Below, piece after piece: positions 47,222-54,106 of a DNA stretch of 64,000 bases. The translations under genes were made by a program, and so were the position numbers. Each line of letters opens with the position of its first letter. The first letter of the stretch is position 1. Origin of the DNA: Reichenbachiella agarivorans (GTDB lineage: Bacteria; Bacteroidota; Bacteroidia; Cytophagales; Cyclobacteriaceae); NCBI RefSeq assembly GCF_025502585.1, contig NZ_CP106679.1, forward strand, positions 1,655,001 to 1,719,000, in the 5' to 3' direction. The notes under the pieces are model-generated. The model worked only from the letters and a program-made list of their open reading frames with translations, made no database searches and had not been told where the DNA came from.

Positions 47222-48166
47222 ATGAAAAAACTATTCTTAGCACTTTCCATTGTGCTGCTATTGCTTGCTGGCTTTGCTGGTTATATCAACTATCAAGGTA
47301 TCCCTAGCTACGAAGTGAAACTCACAGACTACCACGCCTCTATGACTCCCGAGGCGATTGAAAGAGGCAAAAAATTGACCTTGATGCTTTGTGCAGGGTG
47401 TCACATGGATCGACCTACTGGCAAATTGATTGGGACACAAATGCTAGATGCTCCTCCAGAATTTGGTAAGATATACTCTCGTAACATTACCCAAGACAAG
47501 GAGCATGGCATAGGCGACTGGACAGATGCGGAGCTCCTGTATCTGCTGAGAACAGGTGTCAAACGTGATGGACAATACATTCCTCCCTACATGGCCAAAC
47601 TCACTGTGATGGCAGACCAAGATGTGGATGCGATTATTTCTTTTCTTCGATCTGATGATCTATTGGTTGCTGCTGATCCTAGTCCAGGTCACGATTCTGA
47701 GGTTGCTTTTCTGACCAAATTGCTCAGCCATCTGGCGTGGAAACCTATGCCTATGCCAACACAAGAAATTCCCATGCCAGACAGCACCAATGAAGTACAA
47801 TTGGGTAAGTACCTTGCACAAAATTTGGAGTGCTTTTCTTGCCATTCAGCAGATTTCAAAACGAACAATTATCTCAACCCTGAGAAAAGTGACGGTTATT
47901 TTGGAGGTGGAAATGCGACTTTGAATCAAAAAGGTCAAGTGATCCGCACTGCCAATCTCACCCCTCACGAAACGGGGTTGGGTGATTGGACACAAGAAAA
48001 GTTTGTGAAGGCATTGAGGTTTGGATTGAAGCCTGGGGAGCATGCTCTTCGTCCTCCGATGTATCCATATACACATCTGACTGATGGTGAAGCTGCGGCC
48101 ATCTTCAAATATTTACAAACCATAGACCCCATAGACAATAAGGTAGACAGGGTATTTTATGATTAA
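47222..48166 (+). CDS. Diheme c-type cytochrome
   Basis: A 314-residue membrane-anchored or secreted cytochrome with an N-terminal hydrophobic helix (LFLALSIVLLLLAGFAGYI). Two haem c motifs are visible: CAGCH at residues 57-61 and CFSCH at 204-208. Each is followed by a cytochrome c fold with NITQDKEHGIGDWTDAELLYLLRTGV and NLTPHETGLGDWTQEKFVKALRFG, which are clearly duplicated halves, with Met ligands likely in the PPYM/PPMYP segments. It should transfer electrons in the periplasm; partner unknown, no oxidase genes nearby. Confidence 0.92.
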   Translation: MKKLFLALSIVLLLLAGFAGYINYQGIPSYEVKLTDYHASMTPEAIERGKKLTLMLCAGCHMDRPTGKLIGTQMLDAPPEFGKIYSRNITQDKEHGIGDWTDAELLYLLRTGVKRDGQYIPPYMAKLTVMADQDVDAIISFLRSDDLLVAADPSPGHDSEVAFLTKLLSHLAWKPMPMPTQEIPMPDSTNEVQLGKYLAQNLECFSCHSADFKTNNYLNPEKSDGYFGGGNATLNQKGQVIRTANLTPHETGLGDWTQEKFVKALRFGLKPGEHALRPPMYPYTHLTDGEAAAIFKYLQTIDPIDNKVDRVFYD

Positions 48167-48403
48167 TGACATGTCCTTAGTCAATTAAGTAAACTGCGCA
48201 GATTGACTGCTTAGGTGGTTTTTTCTTTCTAGGTGATTCACCTATTCGTATAGAGGAATACATGAAATTGAAGGAAAACCATGTTTGTACGTATAAATAA
48301 TATCCAATTTCTCATTTTTTAGCATCTACTTTGCATCTCCAACCCGTAAGTATGGTCGTAGGTCTGAGCAAGACTAGATCGCAGCACTTAATATCTAAGC
48401 AAA

Positions 48404-49990
48404 ATGAGAAAAATTATTGCAGCATTAATTTTAATGTCATGGGTGACGTATGCGTCATTTGGGCAATGCCCAACTAGCGGAACAATTACCTCCAATTGTA
48501 CAACAACGGGAAACCTAACAGTTAGTGGTGGGACACTTACTGTTAATTCAGGTGTCATCGTTACAATAAGTGGAACACTTAATTTGAACAATGGGGGAAC
48601 CATCAATTCTGCTACTGGTGCAGTCATAAATGTAAACACATTATCTGAAGGGTATGGCGGGCCAAACTCAATAAATGGCGGCACACTCAATGTGTCAAAT
48701 ACTATGACAGTAGGAGGTGGTGGTGCTTTTACTATGAATGGAGTTGATCTGACAGTAACAGGATCTATATCTGTTTCAGGAACCACAATACAAATATTAA
48801 ATTCTAGTGTTCAATCCTCTTCTTTTGAAACGAACTTAAATAGTTTCATAGTGACTAATAGTACACTGACCACAACTGGAACAGGAGAATTAGAAATTGA
48901 AGACGCAACGATCTCCAATTCTACTTTTAATGTTGGTGGGTTTCTCGAGGTTGCTGGTGGAACGAATACTGCTTCAAACTCTGTTTTCAATGTAGGTCAA
49001 GGATACGCAGTAACTACTGGTGTTACAGGTATGACTATGAATGGGGGAGGATCCTTAGCACTCACCGATAACTCTACAATGGATATTATCGGAGATGTCA
49101 CAAACAATGAATTCTATATTGACAATTCAGATGTTGTAATATCTGGTGATTTTGATAATGCTGGAAATGAAGTTCTGGTAGTAAGCAATGGTGGTACTAT
49201 TAAAATTGGTGGAGACTATAACAATAGTGGTAGTGGTAACACAACTGTAGAAGACGGTGGAATTCTTGAAGTAGATGGTGATTACAACAATTCTGGAGGA
49301 GGTAGTACGGATGTTAATGGTGGTGGATTAGTTGTTGGAGGAACGTATACTGGAACGGCCCCTACCGGCACTGATGGAGCTGAAGGTTGTAGTGGAGGAG
49401 GAGGAGGGTGCTGTGGAGCAGCATGCTATTCACTTCCAGTTGAGCTAATTAATTATCATGTTGAAACCAAATTAGATCAAGTTAAATTAACTTGGCAAAC
49501 AGCTACAGAACAGAACAACGACTTTTTTAATATTTACAGATCCAACAATGGCAGAGACTTTGATCTTATCACAAGTATAGCTGGAAATGGAACCACCAAT
49601 GAAATCTATAATTACCAATATATTGACTACCCTCCGATTGCAGGTATTTATTATTATCAACTAGAGCAAGTGGATTATGATGGGAAGAATGAGTTTTTCG
49701 CTATCAAGCAAATAAATTTCAATTTGGCTCAAGCCAACCAAGAAATGCTGATTTATCCTATGCCCTTGAGAGCTACTGAGGATTTTTATATTCGTTATCC
49801 AGAAAGCAACGAAAGTGTTTCTGCTAGATTGTATGATCTCTCAGGTAGCATGCAATTGGAACTAAACATCGAGCGAGAATCTGATCGGATCAAATTTTTG
49901 ACATCTGAGTTGGGACTCAGATCGGGTATCTACATGGTTCAGATCCAAGTGGGACAACACATCACCAACCAAAAGATTAGATTGAATTAA
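48404..49990 (+). CDS. Secreted repeat protein with type IX secretion (type A) sorting domain
   Basis: A 528-residue exported protein. After the signal peptide (VTYASFGQ) comes a ~300-residue Thr/Ser/Asn/Gly-rich region of short strands (NLTVSGGTLTVNSGVIVTISG and similar), likely a beta-helix, including the near-repeat GDYNNSGSGNTTVEDGG / GDYNNSGGGSTDVNGG. A CSGGGGGCCGAAC cluster leads to LPVELINYHVE and a Fn3-like module. The last ~80 residues (IYPMPLRATEDFYI to GIYMVQIQVG...QKIRLN) are a T9SS CTD. It is probably displayed on the cell surface. Substrate or role unknown. Confidence 0.88.
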   Translation: MRKIIAALILMSWVTYASFGQCPTSGTITSNCTTTGNLTVSGGTLTVNSGVIVTISGTLNLNNGGTINSATGAVINVNTLSEGYGGPNSINGGTLNVSNTMTVGGGGAFTMNGVDLTVTGSISVSGTTIQILNSSVQSSSFETNLNSFIVTNSTLTTTGTGELEIEDATISNSTFNVGGFLEVAGGTNTASNSVFNVGQGYAVTTGVTGMTMNGGGSLALTDNSTMDIIGDVTNNEFYIDNSDVVISGDFDNAGNEVLVVSNGGTIKIGGDYNNSGSGNTTVEDGGILEVDGDYNNSGGGSTDVNGGGLVVGGTYTGTAPTGTDGAEGCSGGGGGCCGAACYSLPVELINYHVETKLDQVKLTWQTATEQNNDFFNIYRSNNGRDFDLITSIAGNGTTNEIYNYQYIDYPPIAGIYYYQLEQVDYDGKNEFFAIKQINFNLAQANQEMLIYPMPLRATEDFYIRYPESNESVSARLYDLSGSMQLELNIERESDRIKFLTSELGLRSGIYMVQIQVGQHITNQKIRLN

Positions 49991-49992
49991 AG

Positions 49993-50183
49993 AACCAGAG
50001 TTCGATTTTGAATAACCCTTCAAAGGCTTCTTTGAAGGGTTTAGTAAACCATTCGTTTTGTCTATGATCTGGAATGAGAACTCTTGAAGGGTTTTTCTGC
50101 TCCGTTTATCAAAAGGTTATTTGGTCATTTTAATTTTGCCCTATTGTGGATCATGAGTTCTCTTTAGGAATCAAACTCAGGTT
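49993..50183 (+). repeat. Dispersed intergenic repeat with terminal inverted repeats, copy B
   Basis: The fullest copy, 191 bp. Ends AACCAGAGTTCGAT and ATCAAACTCAGGTT are inverted repeats matching at 12 of 14 positions. It carries a perfect 12-nt-arm hairpin (AACCCTTCAAAG-GCTT-CTTTGAAGGGTT). A second AGGGTTTTTC element follows. It lies between convergent genes (the T9SS protein and the 50289 gene). No ORF of note. Copies A and C are at 3239-3400 and 63318-63490. Confidence 0.85.
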
Positions 50184-50288
50184 AGGAGCTAGTGCTCTCA
50201 AGATATGGTGCCAAGAGCCGGGGTATTAGACAAAGTCTGATGTTCTGGCTCTTGGTCTTTGGAATTGTGCTATGTGGTGTGAGGCAAC

Positions 50289-50753
50289 TTAATGTTCATT
50301 AAAGTTGTAAGCCTCTTTGGTTTCTTCTAACTCGCTCAGAAGCAAACAAGTCTCAGACAATTGATTTTCGAGTAGAGACTTTAAAAATACATCATACTCC
50401 TTGTCGTTGGATCGAAGGAGTGTTCTGTACATTTCGATCAATTCCTCCTCTCTTCTGACTAGAAAACTGAGGATTTCGCCCTCGTTGTTTTGTATCAGGA
50501 TATGCTCTACCTCGATACCTATTTTCTCCAAAGTAGCTTTGAGGCGATTGGCTAGGCTGAGATTGTGGTGTTCGATATCTACTTCTACGAGTTTGCTGAT
50601 GTCTTCAATAAATTTTGTCTTTCGATCTGCGAGCATCAGTATTTGTTCGGTCATGGGTTCGTCGTGTACACGAGATGATGCTTTGCAATAAATCTCCCTG
50701 GCTAATACGAGTTTGTCAATCAGGTTTTGTAATTCTGGGGTGAGAGCCTTCAT
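50289..50753 (-). CDS. Small helical protein, DUF2383/PA2169-like (tentative)
   Basis: A 154-residue soluble protein predicted as a four-helix bundle, with acidic and leucine-rich helices (LIDKLVLAREIYCKASSRV, LSLANRLKATLEKIGIEVEHIL, FLVRREEELIEMYRTLLR, YDVFLKSLLENQLSETCLLLSELEE). The layout resembles DUF2383 ferritin-like proteins associated with stress in proteobacteria, but no diagnostic motif is certain. A perfect 7-nt inverted repeat (50779-50797, GAATCAC/GTGATTC) lies 26 nt upstream of the start. Confidence 0.6.
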   Translation of the reverse strand: MKALTPELQNLIDKLVLAREIYCKASSRVHDEPMTEQILMLADRKTKFIEDISKLVEVDIEHHNLSLANRLKATLEKIGIEVEHILIQNNEGEILSFLVRREEELIEMYRTLLRSNDKEYDVFLKSLLENQLSETCLLLSELEETKEAYNFNEH

Positions 50754-50778
50754 AGTTTTGATAGTTTTATTGAAAATG

Positions 50779-50797
50779 GAATCACAGGTCGTGATTC
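50779..50797 (-). promoter_or_regulatory. Candidate operator palindrome before the helical protein gene
   Basis: GAATCAC-aggtc-GTGATTC is a perfect inverted repeat with 7-nt arms and a 5-nt spacer, 26 nt upstream of the ATG at 50753. No -7 box was recognised nearby. Regulator unknown. Confidence 0.3.
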
Positions 50798-50957
50798 ATC
50801 TGGTAGACGATCGACCAAGAACTATGCCGAGGGCTAATGGGTTGGATAGGGCACGTTTTTCACCCAAAAGTGAGGGTAATTGATGAATTATTCCACACAT
50901 TTTGAGTCACGATTGTTGCGTTTGTTGCCCAGTGGTTCAACAGCTTTGGAGACTTGT

Positions 50958-51680
50958 CTACAAGCTCATTCTTTCTTTAAACTTGGAGGCTTGGCGTCTA
51001 CTCACCTCGACTTTGTCTCCTCCTTTGAGTTCTACCATCAGGCCACCGTTGAACCAGGGTTCTATTTTTTCTACCCAACTGAGATTGATGATGTGCTTGC
51101 GGCTGGCACGAAAGAAAGCTTTGGGATCAAGTTTCTCATCCAGTGCGTTGAGGGATTTGTGTATCATAGGCCGCACCGAATCAAAATAGACTTTGATGTA
51201 GTTGCCGTCGGACTCGAACATTCGCACCTTGTCCAAGCGTACAAACCAGCACTTTTCGCCGTCCTTGACGAATACTTGGTCTGTATGGGATAGTTTCTGC
51301 TGGGGTTCTCCAGCATGAATGGTCGATTTTTTATGCTCATCGAGGAGCTTTTGTACTACTCTTGCCAGACGATCAGTCTCGATGGGTTTGAGCAAGTAGT
51401 CGAAGGCATTGACTTCAAAGGCCTTGATAGCATACTGATCATAGGCTGTGGTGAACACAACCAACGGCGTCCTGTCTAGCTCTGCCAGTAGATCAAAGCC
51501 GGATTTTTCGGGCATCTGTATGTCTAGGAATATCAGGTCAGGTTGGTGCTGGTCTATCAGTTCCAATGCTTCGTCTGCGTTGGTTGCCTCTGCGACTATT
51601 TCGATTTCGCTGTGAGTCTGTAGTAGTGAGGTGAGTTCTTTTCTAGCGAGCCTTTCGTCATCTATGATGATTGCCTTCAT
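50958..51680 (-). CDS. LytTR family DNA-binding response regulator
   Basis: A 240-residue response regulator. The receiver has acidic DDE at residues 7-9, phospho-acceptor D53 in LIFLDIQMP, and Lys in FDYLLKPIE. The C-terminal LytTR domain (VFVKDGEKCWFVRLDKVRMFESDGNYIKVYF, ASRKHIINLSWVEKIEPW) binds DNA. It is encoded 1 nt after its histidine kinase. Targets are unknown; members usually control envelope or adhesion genes. Confidence 0.95.
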   Translation of the reverse strand: MKAIIIDDERLARKELTSLLQTHSEIEIVAEATNADEALELIDQHQPDLIFLDIQMPEKSGFDLLAELDRTPLVVFTTAYDQYAIKAFEVNAFDYLLKPIETDRLARVVQKLLDEHKKSTIHAGEPQQKLSHTDQVFVKDGEKCWFVRLDKVRMFESDGNYIKVYFDSVRPMIHKSLNALDEKLDPKAFFRASRKHIINLSWVEKIEPWFNGGLMVELKGGDKVEVSRRQASKFKERMSL

Positions 51681-51681
51681 A

Positions 51682-52722
51682 TCAGTATTCCTTTGGGATG
51701 CTTATTTCGGTCAGCACGACATTGTCTTCTTCGTTGAAGATCCGCAGTGTTGCCTTGTTTTCATAAATCAGTTTCAATCTGTCCACCGTATTTTGTAAAC
51801 CAGTACCGTGTCCTTTTTCCAGTGTATTGGATGCATTGTAGTGTCCATTGTTGCGAATCTGCAAGATCATGTTCTCTCCCTCATAATACGTCTTCACAGC
51901 TACTTTTCCTCCATTTTTTAGTTTGGAAATCCCATGTTTGACACTGTTTTCTACGAGCGTTTGAATCATCATGGGCGGCACTTTGTTGGTCAAGGTTGCC
52001 ACATCCAAATCAAGAGCTACGGTTAGTCTTTCCTCAAATCTAATCGACTCCAATCCAAGATATGCCTTGACAGTTTCCATTTCCTCCTCCAGTGAGACCA
52101 ATCTCTTTTTTTCTACAATGAGTGTATTCCTAAAGATACTGGATAGTTGTGTAATCGCCATCTTGGATTTGAGGGGGTCTTCGTCCACGAGTGCCTTGAT
52201 GCTGTTGAGTGCGTTGAAGATGAAATGTGGGTTGAGCTGCGATCGCAGGTGTTGGAGTTCAGCTTCTTTGATCACGGCTTCATATTGCAGTGACTTGTTG
52301 TATTGTTCGAAAAACTGATAGGTAAAATAGACCAACGACCATAGGAAATAAATAGCCATTGGACCTAAAATCCCAAACAAAATATTGATGATCCGAAACT
52401 CTACGGACACCATCAAGATCCCCATGAGATAAGAGACCAACAGCAGCAAAAAATAATTAACCACAGACAACAGCAGGTTGCTGGCTATCACAACTGGAAT
52501 CAGTTTGGAAATACGAAATGACACCCACTTTCCTCGTTTGATCACGGCGCGTAGCAGATGAGTCGATAGCACGTAAAAAAGAATCTGTAGCAGGACGATC
52601 GAAAACTCCTTGCCATCAAATCGTCCACTCTGAAAAAAGTAGATCCCAAAATTGAGAAGTCCATAAATCGACCATCCCATAATCTGACACCACCAATAGA
52701 TACTCTGTTTTGTCATCGACAT
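51682..52722 (-). CDS. LytS-type sensor histidine kinase
   Basis: A 346-residue membrane kinase with four hydrophobic segments in residues 15-140 and a His_kinase domain (LQHLRSQLNPHFIFNALNSI) whose phospho-acceptor is H166. The C-terminal ATPase part has VPPMMIQTLVENSVKHGI (N box) and GHGTGLQNTVDRL (G box). No extracellular sensor domain is present, so the signal is likely sensed within the membrane. Paired with the LytTR regulator 1 nt downstream. Confidence 0.93.
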   Translation of the reverse strand: MSMTKQSIYWWCQIMGWSIYGLLNFGIYFFQSGRFDGKEFSIVLLQILFYVLSTHLLRAVIKRGKWVSFRISKLIPVVIASNLLLSVVNYFLLLLVSYLMGILMVSVEFRIINILFGILGPMAIYFLWSLVYFTYQFFEQYNKSLQYEAVIKEAELQHLRSQLNPHFIFNALNSIKALVDEDPLKSKMAITQLSSIFRNTLIVEKKRLVSLEEEMETVKAYLGLESIRFEERLTVALDLDVATLTNKVPPMMIQTLVENSVKHGISKLKNGGKVAVKTYYEGENMILQIRNNGHYNASNTLEKGHGTGLQNTVDRLKLIYENKATLRIFNEEDNVVLTEISIPKEY

Positions 52723-52822
52723 GTTGCCAAGGTAGTAGATTTACCAGAAAGGTAAAAGCTACAATAAGATGTGGTGATGGTTTTTATGATTAGCGGTGAC
52801 ATGCTTAGATTGAGTAAGGAAA

Positions 52823-53320
52823 TCAGCTCAAATGAATCTTTACACCTAAGACTTTCTCAAAAAACATGTGAATTCTAAAGGTCTGTTCTGCACCCAGTTT
52901 TTGTCCAAATTGAGATAGCAAGTAAAGCAAGGCTCCCACGATGACGAAACATGCTGCAACCCAAATTGCCCAAGGATAAGAACCGAGCATCAACTGAGAA
53001 TAACCGTATATCAGCGCAAAGAGACCTAAAATCCCTGCCGAAGCATAGCTAAATGTGAAAATGGCCCAAATAGATGGACTAGGTCCATAATAACCCCGGA
53101 CTACCGTTTTGTCCAACTCTTCGTCCAAATTCAAATTGAGTTGGGGAGACCAAAAATGTTGTTCTGCCGCAGGAATCCTGATCACCAAGGTATGATGTGC
53201 AAACACAATTTGACAGGGGCATTCAGCAGACTCCTTCTCTGTTTTGAACAGTGTCTTGATTTCCTCAACGCTGTATGCAGAATCTATCTTGAATCGGGGT
53301 CTGACACGGATGCTGGTCAT
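52823..53320 (-). CDS. Membrane protein of unknown function
   Basis: A 165-residue protein with a soluble N-terminal domain of about 85 residues (strand-rich, VRPRFKIDSAYSVEEIKTLF) followed by two transmembrane helices (IWAIFTFSYASAGILGLFALIYGY and SYPWAIWVAACFVIVGALLYLL). I do not recognise the family. Its ATG overlaps the stop of the rhomboid-like gene by 4 nt, so the two are translationally coupled and probably functionally linked. Confidence 0.7.
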   Translation of the reverse strand: MTSIRVRPRFKIDSAYSVEEIKTLFKTEKESAECPCQIVFAHHTLVIRIPAAEQHFWSPQLNLNLDEELDKTVVRGYYGPSPSIWAIFTFSYASAGILGLFALIYGYSQLMLGSYPWAIWVAACFVIVGALLYLLSQFGQKLGAEQTFRIHMFFEKVLGVKIHLS

Positions 53321-54069
53321 TGGACAGGAAGTAGGTCCTTGGGTCTGGATAAATACCTATCTCCTATCCATGTGTAGACCCAACCAAAGGTGGCGCAAGA
53401 GATGTGAATGAAAGAGATATGACCATTGTTGCCCAAAACTGTCAAATTGAAGATTTCGAAGGCAAAAACGAGCGACCATAAGAACCACTTCTTGCTGCTG
53501 TAGTAAGAGAGTGCCCCGATGATGGCAAATATACCAACAGAGCCTCCCATCCAGCTACGTGCAAATCCATAGCTTACAAAATGATGGTCTGGCCAATAGA
53601 GTAGCAAGGTATTGAACAACGAACCTGTGAATAGACCTATGAAGACATAAGAAGCAAAGTAAATCTTGATCGTACTCTTGGTACCATGCTGCTCTTCGTA
53701 GGATTGTACTGGGAAGAAAAATCCAAAAATCGTCACAAACAAAATGTGTACAAAATCATTGTGAAACCACGCCGTGGTAAAACAAGTCATCATAAAGTGC
53801 CCAAAATCAGATTTGAATTGTCCCATCCACATGGTCATGCTACACATGAATTGGATTTCCCATGGGCCATCACAGTTTTTACGTGAAGCAAATCCAAAAA
53901 ATGCGAGAAGAATCCATACGATAGCAAGGTACGACAGGGTGAATTTTCTTGACCACAACCACTCTCTGAATGAGGTCATGTTTTCACCATACTTGTTGGT
54001 CCATGGCCACTGATAGGGCACCCAACGTTTGTCATATTTCGTCTCCTTCATCTCTACTTTATCCACCAT
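53317..54069 (-). CDS. Rhomboid-like membrane protein with altered active site
   Basis: A 250-residue protein with about six transmembrane helices. The pattern WFHNDFVHILF-x-FGFFFPVQSYEEQHG matches the rhomboid helix 2 region, WMGGSVGIFAIIG the serine region, and GHISFIHISCATFGW the histidine region. The usual GxSG is GGSVG, and the Asn of the H-x-x-x-N pattern is replaced by a hydrophobic residue, so catalysis is doubtful although Ser and His remain. Function unknown. It is coupled to the following membrane protein gene. Confidence 0.7.
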   Translation of the reverse strand: MVDKVEMKETKYDKRWVPYQWPWTNKYGENMTSFREWLWSRKFTLSYLAIVWILLAFFGFASRKNCDGPWEIQFMCSMTMWMGQFKSDFGHFMMTCFTTAWFHNDFVHILFVTIFGFFFPVQSYEEQHGTKSTIKIYFASYVFIGLFTGSLFNTLLLYWPDHHFVSYGFARSWMGGSVGIFAIIGALSYYSSKKWFLWSLVFAFEIFNLTVLGNNGHISFIHISCATFGWVYTWIGDRYLSRPKDLLPVQ

Positions 54070-54106
54070 TCCCTGTTCTAGTTGAGATGCAAAACAAGTT
54101 AATTTG

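Noticed and set aside
48168-48246. Terminator after the cytochrome gene (AGTCAAT/ATTGACT stem; TAGGTGA/TCACCTA palindrome)
   Set aside because: The stem is weak with a 16-nt loop and the T-rich stretch is 9 or more nt away, so I could not support a terminator call.
50880-51293. 137-codon plus-strand ORF opposite the LytTR regulator
   Set aside because: It overlaps a certain gene on the other strand and has no recognisable features.
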